64,000 bases of DNA from Neoceratodus forsteri (taxonomy: Eukaryota; Chordata; Ceratodontiformes; Ceratodontidae), in contig CM057454.1 in the NCBI GenBank assembly GCA_016271365.2, positions 702,243,501-702,307,500 of the forward strand. The letters run 5' to 3'. Shown here one piece after another: positions 12,618-24,089 of the stretch. The translations under genes and the position numbers were made by a program. Position 1 is the first letter of the stretch. Each line of letters starts with the position of its first letter. A model generated the notes under the pieces. The model made no database searches, was not told the origin of the DNA, and saw nothing but the letters and a program-made list of their open reading frames with translations.

Positions 12618-13430
12618 GTCTAACATTGGGCCCTATGCACTAATGGGGCAGAGTGGCTACGCGCACATATCTGGGGCGGATAGCCACTCCACACCCATTG
12701 TGCCCCCCACGCAGGATGCACAAAGGGGGGCACAAAGACAGGACATGCCCAATCTCCCAGGTCCACAGTCTGCACTGCGTGGGGAGGGGGGCATGCTAGC
12801 ACTATGCACCATGAACAAAGGCGTGTAGTGCTGGCTGTGAGGGTGTGTATGGGGCACAGGGTACACCAGGGAGAACCCTGCTGTAAACCCCTAAGTGCCC
12901 CATGCATACCCCAAAACATGCTGCAGGACAGGGCAAACAACCCACTCACCCTCCAGGGCCACAGCAAATGGCCACCCAGTACCACCACCCCTTCCTGGCA
13001 CACAGTAGTGTGTGCAGCTGCCTCCCAACCCAAACCCTTACAGGGCACTGCACATGGATGCTGCCCCCAATGGCAACATATGTCCACCCCCCACTACCAG
13101 CAGAACAGTTCTGCCACTTGACATACCCCTCCATCCCTCTGCACTGCTTTGGTGCCATCAGAGGGCCAGCAACATTGCCCTCCTTCCACCCACCACAGCC
13201 ACAGGCCCGCGGACATCCACAGGACATGTTGCCAATGTGCTATCCACTGAATAAGGCATCCATTGTTGGACAGATGCCGGGCATCTGATTGGATGTCCAG
13301 TTGGGTCCATGACTTTGCCCGTGCCCACCCTGCACAGACCTGTCCACAGGTGTGGAGCTCCATGGGAGGGTAACATGCCTCCAGCACATATTACCTGCCC
13401 ATTGTTTCAAAGGGGCCATTAAATGTGTCA
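12618..13430. mobile_element. Possible Harbinger-like nonautonomous element (partial)
   Basis: The block opens with GGGCCCTATGCACTAA, which resembles the GGGCC..ATTCA..AA type of Harbinger terminus and the start of the element at 31553. It has a subterminal hairpin (GAGTGGCT 12651-12658 with AGCCACTC 12682-12689). Composition is GC-rich and CA/TG-rich like 31553-35685. I could not find the opposite terminus, so both the boundary and the class are uncertain. The several open frames here are composition-driven. Confidence 0.35.
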
Positions 13431-14775
13431 TTCTGTTGTAACTCATATGTAATACCAAATTCTTGCACACTGTATTTTCCTTATGCTATCATTTTAATTA
13501 ATTGTGGGTTGACTCTTGGGTATACCCATTCCTTGACTCATTTTTGAGACCCCTCGCTTTTCCTGGGTAAGTGGCTGCTGCTTCAGTCTAGCGTGTGATT
13601 CTCCATAAGATGGATGGCTCCTGCAGACACTAAGGCTAGTAACTCAGGCTGAAAGGGGGCAAGATATCCTATTGGGGATGCCCATAATAGTACAGTGCCT
13701 CTGTTAGAGGCTGATCCTAATAGCCAGATGCTCCAGGCAAGTGACTCAGTGCTAGGCAAAGGAAGCAGCCTATACAGCGGCTTGATGTTTCTTCCACCTA
13801 ATGCAGAGGCACTGCACGAACACACCTGCCTGTGGGTGGGGTGGGCCTTGGAGATCTGAGTATCCTTTATCTGCACATCGCTGACATGGTGAGAGGCAGA
13901 ATGGGTGGACTACAGAGGGGTTTCCTCCTTCATCTAAGGACGCCACTACCTGCACTTTGCGGGCTTACATAAAGACAAATTGATACAGGTAGCTAGAAGG
14001 ATCCCAGGGCTGGCATTGCAGGAAGCATACTCTACCTGATAACTCCTGCTAGCCTTGTAGACCTACAATGCCCGCCTGCTGAAATTAACTTCATGGGGCC
14101 CCCAACACTCCCACACTGGGACAGAGTCAGTTAGAAGACCTTTATCAGGGTTGCTAGGAGACCCCCCCAAGACTCCCATTTACAGCTGGAGCAGACACCT
14201 GTTAAAGAGCTAATAGGACACTAGGTTGGGCCCCGAACCCAAGGTGGCCCATCCTTGGCTATTGTTAGATAGTGAGGTTATGTTTTAATCTGATGTTATT
14301 GCTTATGTTTAGAGTGTTTATTGATGGTGCCCCAAGAGGTCCCCTTTCGCCATTGGAGGAGCATATGGCTGGCTCCTCTGGGCGGGGTTAAGGGACCAAT
14401 CTCCAGATCTTAGATAGGTCCTGCGAGTCTCCTTTCCCACTACTGGGGTACAACCCCAGGAGGCCCCCAAGTAGTTTTGAAACACAGACAAAAATACTGT
14501 GAGTGCTTAAACCACTTTTAATGCAGGTGACTTCTCCCCACAGAACGGGACGCTTTGAGTCCTTAGCAAATCAAGAAAAATGGGAAATCTTTGTGGTGTC
14601 CACAGGAAGTTGTGCAAGAGATCCAATATACAAGCAGCCTCATACTGGACTTAGCAGGTGGTAGGGCTACTGGAGGGCAGCGTGGGGGCGGGCAGGACTT
14701 CTTTCTTTGAGCAGCTATATCTGAAGAACCCCCAAAAGGGGATAAGGGGAAAGAGGGTATTTATAACCAAATATT
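13431..14775 (+). other. Upstream region of the second L1/Tx1-group LINE
   Basis: About 1.3 kb before the ORF2 start with no ORF1 motif I can recognise. It may be 5' UTR or decayed ORF1. No other feature is visible. Confidence 0.4.
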
Positions 14776-15800
14776 ATGGATCCCACCATACCAGTGACTT
14801 TCTCATCCTGGAATGTGAGAGGCCTAAATGACCCAATTAAGAGGAAAAAAGTTCTGTCTAGACTTAAAAAGTTAAAAACTCAGGTCGCTTTCCTCTAGGA
14901 GACAAAGATGAATTCTGAAGAAGCAAAGAAACTGGTGAAAGAGTGGGTGGGGTAGGAAGTGCATGGTTCAGTGGATTCAGCCAAGAGGGAGGTCTCCATA
15001 CTTTGCCATAAACAGTTAAAATGGACTATTGTTGAGCAACGTGGGAACAAAGAAGGATGGTGGATACTGGTCAAAGTAACCTCCAGCAGAGGTCCTCTTA
15101 TCCTAGGTAATGTCTATGCCCCTAATGAAGATCAACCCGAATTCTTTATATCCCAAGCCCTTTTGGACATGGTAGGGAATCAGCCTGATATTACTGTATA
15201 TTGGGAGGTGACTTTAACCTGGCCTTGAACTTATTCTTAGACAGATCCAATGCCAAGCCTGAACCACACAGTAAAGCACTGAGAACCCTGATTGATCTGC
15301 TGACCCTACATCACCTGACTGACACCCAGCATACTTTCCACCCCTTCCACAAAGGACTTTACCTTCTATTCTGAAGCCAGGGCTATGGCCAGCAGATTGA
15401 CTTCTGGTTTTCATCGATGGCTTTGAACCATGTCATCTCTGATGTGTCCATTGCCCCTCTGTATAAATCGGACCATGCACCTGTACAACTGCAGGCATAC
15501 TTACATCCTGGGGAAGAGCAGTCAGTGACATGGTGGCTCGATCCTCTCCTCTTGGCAGACCATCAGTTTCAAGAATGGCTAAAGCTGGAGGTATCAAACT
15601 ACTTCCAGGATAACCTGTAATCCTGTGCACCCCCCAAATTATCTGGGAAGCCTTTAAAGCCACATTACATGGTAGAATTATCTCCTGTGCTGCACACAGG
15701 AGGAAACACAGAGAAGCTGAAGCCCTGCAGTTTTAAACCCAGCTCAGACAAAAGGAGGTAGAATATAAGTCTGACCCTAACCGCCTTCAGAATCAGACCC

Positions 15801-15891
15801 TGTGTGATTTTGTATTTTCTTGAAACTTGGCTTCCCAGCCAAATGCCCTTTGGGGTAACCCTTGCCTCAGTGTATGCGCACAGAGGTTCTT
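15801..15891 (+). repeat. 91-bp terminal direct repeat, copy 1
   Basis: Identical over all 91 bases to 16170-16260. It begins TGTGTGATTTTG and ends AGAGGTTCTT. Identity within a degraded LINE implies recent origin. Confidence 0.95.
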
Positions 15892-15985
15892 GGTCTTTTA
15901 CATAGTTTTTTATTTTAATGGGTTCACCACAACCTAACCAAGACACACTGTCTTAGAGTAGCTGGTTCATTCCACTAGGGTGTCA

Positions 15986-16045
15986 AACAGATGAGGCATA
16001 CTGATGAGTCCTGGTAGGACGAAACACGTGTCTACGTCATCTGTT
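15986..16045 (+). ncRNA. Type I hammerhead self-cleaving ribozyme
   Basis: All conserved core parts are present in order. CTGATGA is at 16001-16007. Stem II is GTCC/GGAC (16008-16011 with 16017-16020) around a TGGTA loop. GAAA is at 16021-16024. A minimal self-complementary stem III, CACGTG, lies at 16025-16030, then U16.1 at 16031 and C17 at 16032, so cleavage is predicted after 16032. Helix I is closed by AACAGATGA (15986-15994) with TCATCTGTT (16037-16045), plus inner pairs and a GG bulge suited to a loop-loop contact. The very short stem III is typical of hammerheads in Penelope-like elements and retrozymes, which work best as dimers. That comparison is from family knowledge, and activity is inferred. 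Confidence 0.9.
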
Positions 16046-16169
16046 AGCACCCTTTGCAAACTGTGTGAGAGGCCTTTCGGCACCATGCAATTCTGCTTAA
16101 AGTTGAACCAGCATAACATTCTGTGGTGATTTTCATATGCAGCCCATGATGCTTTGCATTGTGTGGGCA

Positions 16170-16260
16170 TGTGTGATTTTGTATTTTCTTGAAACTTGGC
16201 TTCCCAGCCAAATGCCCTTTGGGGTAACCCTTGCCTCAGTGTATGCGCACAGAGGTTCTT
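16170..16260 (+). repeat. 91-bp terminal direct repeat, copy 2
   Basis: Second copy of the repeat at 15801-15891, offset 369 bp. The reading after it returns to LINE ORF2 coding. Confidence 0.95.
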
Positions 16261-19078
16261 TGTCCTCAGATATGAACTAACTTCCTTTAGAATTAGCCTT
16301 AACAGACTAGCTACCAGGAAAGCAGAGTTGCAAATGGCAAGACTATGCTGCAAATAGTGGGACCAGGGAGACAAGGTGGGAAAGCTCCTCTCATTTTGCC
16401 TCGGGAAACAATAGGCCAAGAGGCACACTGAGAAACTTAAATACTCTACAGGTGTGGTGCGCTCCCTCCCTAAAGAAATAAATAAGGCCATGACTGACTT
16501 CTACTGTACCCTACACAAAACTCAAACACCTTTTCAATGAGACAGTTTTGACAACTTCTTGAGTTAAGCCTCCCTTCCCTCCCTACCTGAGGCACAAAGG
16601 GACATGCTGGATGCCCCTATTGAAGAGTCAGAATTGCTTAAAGCCATAGAAGGGATGGCCCACATAAATCCCCAGGAAGTGATGGCTTCCCAGCTGATTT
16701 CACTGCCGACCAGGAGTACCATCTGCACGCCAGTGCTACATGTTGAGGTTGGCATATGCAGAGCAGATGCTTCTGGGCACCTTGAAAGAGGCAGTAATCA
16801 CAGTCCTTCCAAAGGAAGGGAAGGATCTCACCTCACTGGCAAGCTATAGGCCCATATCCTTGATAAATGCTGATGCCAAAATTTTGGCTAAAGTCCTGGC
16901 TTCCAGATTAGAGAAGGTGCTCCTTTCCTAATCCATGAATCCCATGTCAGTTTTGTTAAAGGGCAGTCCAGTGCTGACCACCAAAAAGCCCTGAGCACAT
17001 TGTTCCAGAAAGCTTCTACTTTAGTATCCCCTGCAGCTGCCATTACCATAGCTTTTGAGAAGACCTTCAATTCGGTCAAATGAGCTTACCTTAAAGCAGT
17101 GCTGACCCGTTTCAACATAGGACCTACCTTTGGGGGCTGGGCCAACACCACCTACAATGGTTCAACTGCTAAAGTTCTCACCAATGGCATTCTCTCAGAC
17201 CCATTCACCATGCAGGAGGCACTAAGTAGGATGCCCACTGTCTCCCCTGCTATTCATACTGGCCATTGAGCCATCGGCTTCAATCATCTGAGAACATACT
17301 CACATTTCTGGCATAAGAGTAGAATCTGAGGATTTTAAAACCAAACTTTATGCAGATGATTTCCTCATCCTGACAACTGACTTTTCCCAGAGCCTGCCCC
17401 ACATTTTAGAGACCTTCTCTCAGTTTGAACAGCTGTCTGGGCTAAAAATCAATAGAACTAACTCTGAAATCCATCCCCTTAACAAGCATTCGATAAGGGA
17501 TATGGGTCTGGTCTCCAGCCTGGTATGGGTGGACAGGCTCATCAAGTACTTGGTAATTATTCTATCTACAGGCTTATATAAGCTAGGCCTCTGAACATGC
17601 TACCACTGATAAATACCTTCCAGAAAGAACTTAACAGATGGCAACACCTAAACTCTCTCTCTCTCTCTCTCTGTCAGGGAAAATTGACTCAATTAAGATG
17701 ATGCTAGCACCTAGACTATACTACCTCCTGGCCCACCTACCATTATAGTTTAAGACAGATGGCTCCAAAAGCTGGACTGTCTTATAGGACACTAGCTATG
17801 GTTTACCTCCCCTCCAGATTTAGTAGGGCCAAATTTAAAGCCAATTGGAGACAGGGCAGTTGGAGTCTGCCAAACATTCAACACTATATGTATGCTTGAC
17901 TGCTTGATCTTTACTACCCATTCATACCTGGAGATCCCACTTCTGCTCTGGTGTCACATAGAGCAAGAGATACTGGTGTAACGCATCCCTCCCTCTGTGA
18001 ACTACCCCCCAAGCCAGTGAAGCTCGATGGATCACTATATCATCAGCCTGCAAGGCCTGGGCTCCATGGCCAGTATCTCCAAATGCTGTTCTAGACCGGG
18101 TATTTCGCTTACTTATGGGGATCCGGAACTGTGTATTGATGGCAGCCCCTTTCATTGGGCTACTTGGGAAAAAGAGCTCATTTATAGGGTGCTTGATTTA
18201 CTCACCCTGGCAAAAAGTATTTTGAATCCTTTCAGAATCTCCAAGAGAATTTTAAACTGCCCCAAAGAGGAGTTTTGGCGATACCTGCAGATTAGATCTG
18301 TCTATAACCAATGATCAAAAGCCCCATGTAAATGTAAGGCCTGCAGAGCCTCCAGACCCCTGTCCACTACCTTGCTGTCTTGGGATGACTGGCTTAAACC
18401 CCACAAGGCCAAGGCAGCTCCCTGTACCAGATGATGAGGGAGTCACAACCAGACCCCACTGAGGCGGCCAAAAATAAATGGCAGTCTGCCCTTCAAGGAC
18501 ATATAGCCGAGGAAGACTGGCAGAAATGCTGGAGACTCACCCAACAAGCATGCATAGATCAAAGGAGTCACCTGATCCAAAAAAAGATCTTGCATCACTG
18601 GTACAGAACCCTGGCCCTGTTAAAACTACTGGTGGATTCTACCCAGGATCTTTGCTGGAGATGTGACTCCCAAGAAGCTGACCTACTACACATTCTTTGG
18701 GCCTGCCTGCATATTGGGACATTCTGGGAACAAGTGGTTAGCAAATGCTCAGCAATTCTGGGCAGAGAACTCCAGTTTCCTCACCTTATACTGCTAGGAT
18801 GCAAGCCCCAGGGCCTCCAGTTACCATTGTCTGGCTCAAATGGCTGATGTCTGCTTCTGTGGAGGCCAAGAGACTAATCCTCACTAAATATAGATCCCTA
18901 GAGATCCTGTCCATTCAAGAATGGATAACATCTGTTGAAACTCTGGCAATGAATACCAGATTATCTTGCCAGGTTAACCAACAGATGGGAAATTTCACAA
19001 TATGGGCTTCATATCTGTGTTTTGTTCAGCAACAAACAGTGCCTAAACTGCACTCCTGCCCCACTACAGTCTCATAAC

Positions 19079-19371
19079 CTCCATAGGCCCTGCATAAGAT
19101 CTGACTGCCCAGATATAAATGCAGTCTAGATCGCCTTCCTCCCTTTCCCTATGGATTTGTTTCCCATATCTACGGTACTGTATATCCTGATCGTTGTTGA
19201 CTATGTAGGCCTCAATTGTTACAATGTTTGAAGTTTGAAGGCCAAGATAGGTCTGATCAGTATGATGTGCAACTGTACCTTGTTACATATACAGATTTCA
19301 ACATATGTATATTGCCAGTTTTATGTATGTAAACTGCAAAGATTTCAATAAAAAGACTGACTGCAAAAAAA
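19079..19371 (+). mobile_element. 3' UTR of the second L1/Tx1-group LINE
   Basis: About 290 non-coding bases after the ORF2 end, finishing with AATAAA at about 19347 and an A run at 19364-19371. This closes the element that began near 14776. Confidence 0.7.
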
Positions 19372-19458
19372 TTCTGAGTTGCCCCTGAAAAAGGGACTCC
19401 TAAGTCTCAGTGGGCTTACCCAGTTAACAAAATTCAATTGATATATAAATAAATAAGC
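19372..19458 (+). mobile_element. Retroposon 3' tail repeat (plus copy)
   Basis: The block contains TGAAAAAGGGA, CAGTGGGCTTACCCAGTTAAC and a tandem AAATA tail. The same sequence occurs in reverse complement at 42247-42331. It is the 3' tail of a dispersed LINE or SINE family I cannot name. Confidence 0.65.
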
Positions 19459-20465
19459 TTCTGAACACTCTGGCTGCCAAAAGCATTAGATGGCCTAGCT
19501 CTATAGAGACTGGTTCACAGAAGAGCTTACAGCTAATAAGACAATACAACGAAGATTACATCAATATGCTAATATCTGAAGTATCTTGCACTCAAGATAT
19601 TATCATGAAGTTAAAAGTAATAATAGCCTTCTGTTACTATCCACATCCATGGCGTTTATCTGCTGACAAAAAGCATATTGTATAGTACACTGGAAAGAAC
19701 AGAGTTCCCAAGATTACTTGGATTTATAAAAATCTGCTATGGAGATGATGGGGGTTTATTTAGGGACAAAGTAGGTATAAGGACATTGCAGAATGTCTTT
19801 TTAGGCAACAGTTTTGCATCCTTCAGTCAGCTACAAACTAGACATAAACTCCATAAGAACCAATTTTTAGGGCTGCAGTGGGTGGAGCCCTGTAGACCTC
19901 TTGTGGGCAAAAAAGGACTCACTCTGACAGAACGACAATTTAGGAGTTCCATCACAGTCACCTCCGTGGTCTATGACGCACTCCACTTTGTCAATGCAGT
20001 CTTCTCAGAAGCCCTATTTTGCTGCTCTCTGAGATCTCATTTGTGCCATTTCCTCACCACTGCCTTGGCCCGAGTTACTCATGGTGTTTAGTCTCCATCC
20101 AGCCCCACATAATGTTTCTCCTTTAAAGAGGGGCTGGAAGAGCAGAGATGCAGAACCGCTTGCAGCCACACCAAGAATGTGCAAGCTGGCAGTCCGTGCA
20201 TGCGTGTTGGTGCACATCCATTTTATCACCACGATGGTGGACCATCAGGAGCTTCCCTTGGTGCTCCTAGATACCAAGATCATTTAGTTGGGGTCTGGAG
20301 ACATGAGGGCTGTGGTGCAGAAGCCACAAAATTATTTGTTTAAAGAAGTCCCCCCCTCCCTCCCTAGCTTCCTGCTCATGAGCAGTTTTGTGTACCTGCC
20401 TTTCCTTAAATAGTCTTTTATTATTTCTCCCATTGTTTGTTTATGTTTTTAAGTCTCCAACTTTT
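19459..20465. other. Unassigned DNA
   Basis: No motif is recognisable. The open frame 19678-20091 (137 codons) has no domain signature and no splice or promoter context that I can support. Confidence 0.35.
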
Positions 20466-20808
20466 ATTCCAGCCTGGTGGCACTGAGGGTTGAGGTGCTG
20501 GATGCCACACCTCGCGCCACGCCGGTGACCCGTGTTCGGGAACGAGTATGGGTTGTCGGGGGTTAGCAAGGACAGGAAAGGATCGAGCATTCCAGGGACT
20601 GCTCTCATTTCCCAGGGAGGGGAGTTCACACAAGCCATTGCTGTAGGAACCACTAGTGGCAGCTGGGGGTTTTGCAGCATAAACAGCTGCAGTATAGAGG
20701 GAAGAGCTGCAGCAGATGACCGAGTGTGAACGTGTGCGTGCACATATCATGCAGGACATCATTGCACATCCGAGCTCTGAGGAAAACTACTACTGAAAAA
20801 AAAAAAAC
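20466..20808 (+). mobile_element. tRNA-derived SINE, copy 1
   Basis: The head has a box-A-like GGTGGCACTGAGGGTTGAGG and a box-B-like GTGTTCGGGAAC. It ends in a 12-A tail at 20796-20807. The first about 130 bp align with the SINE at 52490-52957, and the bodies then stay similar but diverged. RNA polymerase III promoter function is inferred from the boxes. Confidence 0.7.
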
Positions 20809-21139
20809 TTGGCTCTGTTAGGCGAAGGTGGGGCCAGGGACCACCCCCCCATGCCCAAAGCCAAGTGTGATGGCTGCCTCCGGTGCTTGCTCCACTTCCA
20901 GATTGCTTGACCAGATTTGCAGAAAGGTCATCCAGGGAGAAGGTCAGTCCCACCCCAGGGGGCTTAAATCCAGGGGATCAGGTACCGGGTGAGTGGTAGA
21001 GGAGCTAGGGAAGCCGGATAGCAGGACTGAGTCTACGGCAGGGTGGGATGAAGGTGCAGTTGAGTGCCTACACTGGAGACAGTCTGGGTCCAAGGAGCAA
21101 AAACAGTATTGAAAACAAAAAAAAGTCTGCAACTTTTCC
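20809..21139. other. Unassigned DNA
   Basis: No recognisable feature between the SINE tail and the start of the T/C-rich repeat. Confidence 0.3.
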
Positions 21140-22060
21140 CAACAGGTTCCTGTTTCACCCTTCGACATGTCTCCATATTTCGTATTGTGCTGTATTGTAC
21201 CTCTGAACTTGCTGCTCACGTACCCTCCCATTTTACGTGTTCCTGTGTCTCCCAAGTTCAGCTTCTGTAAAATATGTCTTTTTATTATTTCTTTCAGTGT
21301 TTGCTTAATTTGCTTCATGTCCCCTGGTTCCATTGAGTGCAGTACTAGGCTGTAACTCCAGCCATGGTGTCCTGTCCCCATTCCCTCCCCGCTTGCTCCC
21401 TGTTTGCCATCTTCTCAACCCTATGTTCTCACTCCCTCCAAAGCATCAGTTGGGCACTTAATGTTTTTTTTTTATATTTCTCCTAGTATTTTTTAATTAT
21501 CCCAATGCTCTCAGAATGTTCTCCAGTTTTCTTACATGTCAAAATGCATAGTCTCTCCAGTCATGATGTCTGCTCTCCCTCCCACCTTGTCACCCCCCCT
21601 TTTTTCAATTTCACCACTTTTGCCTCTTTAAGTGTATTTTTATTACACTACTTCTCCTAGCATTTGCTCCATTCTTTTCTCCCACCATTTCTAGCATGTC
21701 CCCCGGTTCCCACGAAGGCAGCATTTCACCATTTAGAGTTGATTTTTATAGTATCTCTGCCAGTGTTTGTTCCATTGTTATTTTTTTATTTCTCCCACCA
21801 CTCCCAACATGAGCCCTGGTTCCCTTGTAAGCAGAAATGTACAGTCTCTCCAATCTAGGCATCCCTTCCCATTGCCTCCCCAGCTAATTAAATTATATTT
21901 GTTTGTTCTCCAGTTTCCCTCCCAGCATGCCCCCAAATTTGTTCCATTTCACCCATTATGCCACTTTAGTTTGCAACAGTACTTTTTTTTTTACTGCTCC
22001 CAGCGTTTGCTCTGTTGTTTTCTACCACCGTTCCTAGCTTGTCTCTCAGTTTCCTTGTAT
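21140..22060. repeat. Degenerate T/C-rich repeat block, first part
   Basis: A phrase made of TCTCCCACCACTCCCAGCATG, a GGTTCC element, an AAAATGCACAGTCTCTCC element and CCACTTTAAGTGTATTTTT recurs several times with heavy decay, roughly every 120-250 bp. The same phrases return at 23220-23872. The frames in this block are composition artefacts. Confidence 0.6.
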
Positions 22061-22740
22061 GCAGCATTTATGAATTTATTTATTGGACTATTCAGAAAGC
22101 ACACCTTTGAGCAGAGTTTGTTTACAAAGGTTTCATGTCAGATACAGTAATTACAATACCATGGGAAGACATGAGAGCAGTGGATCATGCAAGATCCGTG
22201 AAAACATAAAATACATTACATGAACATACAATCAATAAGAAGCTAGCTCCTATATTCAGTTACAATGGGTACAGCAGCATAGGAGCATTGTCTAAGGTTA
22301 GGGCAGTTTCAGGGAAGCAACTTTTTAGGGCTGTGGGCAGAGCCTATGCACTATTGGGATTGTAGCTCTAAAATGGCTGATCTTGGAACTCCCTTTTTGG
22401 ACATTTAGAAGTATTCCTCCACAGCTACAAAACAGTGCACTCTCCCTCTGATGTTTGCTATTTGCTGCTCTATGTTAAAGGCATCTGAAAGGAGGGGGGA
22501 TGATACTGGATTGTACTTCAGAACTTCTCAGGCTATTAACAATAAAAGCCTTGTTAAACTGCTGTTTCTATCATGTGTCCAGCTCAGTCTAATATATTTA
22601 TTCTGTTTCTTTCAGCAACGAAGGGGTTAACTCATTATAAGTTGTCTGGAATTTACTGAACCTCAGACTGCAGTGTCAGATTAGGGGGAAAGGGAACACT
22701 GTTTAACCAGGAGTAGCACACTAAGCCGAAGCTTGTTTCC
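22061..22740. other. Unassigned DNA interrupting the degenerate repeat
   Basis: No recognisable coding. It lies between the two parts of the T/C-rich repeat and, with the SINE that follows, probably entered it. Confidence 0.35.
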
Positions 22741-22880
22741 AGATGCAACCTGGGAGCACAAGGAAGTTAAGTGACTTGTTCAGATTCACACAGTATGTAC
22801 CTAGGCGGCTGTGGGATTCGAACCCAGGTCCCCAGCTCTGCAGCTCAGAGCCTTAACCCACTGTGCTATACTGCCTCCAG
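22741..22880 (-). mobile_element. CORE-type tRNA-derived SINE (antisense copy)
   Basis: On the minus strand it starts GGAGGCAGTATAGCACAGTG (box A region), then GGGTTCGAATCCCACAG (a good box B), then TACTGTGTGAATCTGAAC, the MIR/CORE-SINE core. The plus-strand sister is at 39961-40130. Confidence 0.85.
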
Positions 22881-23219
22881 ATTACAGACAGTGCAGTTTG
22901 CAGCCTGTGTTAGCTATCTGATTCCTATGGGCACACATTCTCATACATATATACACACACACCAGCAGAAGCATGAGCAGCATGTACTCTAAATATTTTA
23001 AATTCAAGAGGACTGAAATTAGCAGCATGCCAGTTTTTTATGATTGTGACTAAACAACACTATATGACACCAACAAGAAAATAACTTTGGTCATTTGGTA
23101 GCTTTTCACAGCCCTATTGGCTCTGGCTAGAATTTTTTTTCTACAGTGTTCTGTGCAAGTCAGGTAGGGCAACTGGAAACTTTAAAAGGGGGACTTGTCT
23201 AGTGGTTACATTGACAAAC
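22881..23219. other. Unassigned DNA
   Basis: AT-rich, with a short CA/TA tract near 22945-22965 and an AGCCCTATTGGCTCTGG phrase at about 23111 that recurs near 30650. No other feature. Confidence 0.35.
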
Positions 23220-23872
23220 CTTTTGCAAATTGAGGTGTTTAGCCACTTAATTTTTTTTTAAGAATTCTACCAGGTTTTGCTCCATTGTTGTTTTCTTTTA
23301 ATTCTCCCACCACTGCCAACATGTCCCCGAGATCCCTTGAAAGCCAAAATGCACAGACTCTGAGGTCATGGCGTTGGTTCACACTCACAGCTTGCCCCCA
23401 CCCATTTTTTAATTTCACCCATTTTTCCACTCTAAGTTTATTTTTATGACTTCTCACAGTGTTTACTTCATTGATTTCATGCCCCCATTTCCATAGAGTG
23501 CAGTACTAGGCTATATCTCTGGTTATAGTATCCCATCCCCATTTCTTGCTGCTCTCCCTCAGTGCAGCTTTTGTTCTCACTCCCTCCAAAGCATCATTTG
23601 GCCACTTAATGTTTATTTTTTATTGTTCTCCTAGCATTTTTTTCATTCTCCCACCACTCCCAGCATGTTTCCTGGTTCTCTGGTAAGCCAAAATGCACAA
23701 TCTCTCTGGTCATGGTGTCCAGTTTCCTTCCCAGCTTGTTCACCTTCCCCCTGTTTGGTTCCATTTACCCATTTAGCCACTTTAAGTGTATTTTATCATG
23801 GAACTTCTCCCACCACTCCCAGCATGTCCCCATCTTCCCTGTGCTTTGTGGAGCATTTGACCACTTAATGTG
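23220..23872. repeat. Degenerate T/C-rich repeat block, second part
   Basis: Same recurring phrases as 21140-22060, including GAGTGCAGTACTAGGCTG, which occurs near 21334 and 23493. Units are strongly diverged. Confidence 0.6.
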
Positions 23873-24078
23873 AGGCCGGGAGATCAGAAGGCTGTGGGTT
23901 CTATCCCCACACCAGGCACTTGGGTTAATATCCCAGTACTGACACTGCAGTGCAGCATGAGGGGGTGCTGCACTCCTGAGGTGCCATCTTTCAGATGAGA
24001 CTTTAAACCGAGGTCCCATCTGCCTGTTCTGGTGGTAGTTCCGGTGGATGTTAAAGATCCCATGGCATTTCTTAAAAA
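23873..24078 (+). mobile_element. SINE with a widely dispersed tail module
   Basis: A tRNA-like box B (GTGGGTTCTATCCCCAC) is followed by TGCTGCACTCCTGAGGTGCC, CAGATGAGACTTTAAACCGAGG and TAAAGATCCCATGGCA. From memory, this order of modules is common in SINEs of sharks, fishes and other vertebrates. I cannot name the family with confidence. It abuts the minus-strand Tx1 element. Confidence 0.7.
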
Positions 24079-24089
24079 GAGTAGGGACA

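Larger units (their letters stand above)
15801..16260 (+). mobile_element. Hammerhead-bearing retrozyme-like insertion
   Basis: A 460-bp insertion interrupts the LINE ORF2 linker. Its first 91 bp (15801-15891) are repeated without a mismatch as its last 91 bp (16170-16260), which gives a 369-bp monomer present 1.25 times. The unique part contains a complete hammerhead ribozyme at 15986-16045. This matches metazoan retrozymes: small nonautonomous retroelements of a few hundred bp, present as tandem or partial multimers and thought to move through circular RNAs made by ribozyme cleavage. LINE coding resumes on either side, so the insertion is younger than the LINE. A clear target-site duplication is not visible. 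An alternative is a remnant of a Penelope-like element terminal repeat. Confidence 0.75.
14776..19078 (+). pseudogene. L1/Tx1-group LINE ORF2, broken and interrupted
   Basis: ATG at 14776 starts MDPTIPVTFSSWNVRGLND, the APE endonuclease N-terminus, followed by an ETK motif after a stop and LGNVYAPNEDQPEF at about 15110. The pre-RT linker is split by the insertion at 15801-16260 and resumes as a GDKVGK-containing stretch and KEINKAMTDFY. RT traces include a YRPISL-like segment near 16850, VSFVKGQSSADHQ, a damaged GCPLSPLLF region near 17230 and LYADDFLIL at about 17345. The C-terminal zone (18431-18850) has LCWRCDSQEADLLHILWAC, the zinc-type motif. It is a different subfamily from the first LINE (only motif-level similarity) and is full of stops. 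Confidence 0.88.

Noticed and set aside
12620..13470. Overlapping open frames on both strands, up to 155 codons
   Set aside because: GC-rich, CA/TG-rich noncoding composition explains them. No conserved motif is visible.
22741..22880. Possible functional tRNA gene
   Set aside because: A and B boxes are present, but the sequence continues into a CORE-SINE body and cannot fold into a mature tRNA. It is a SINE head.
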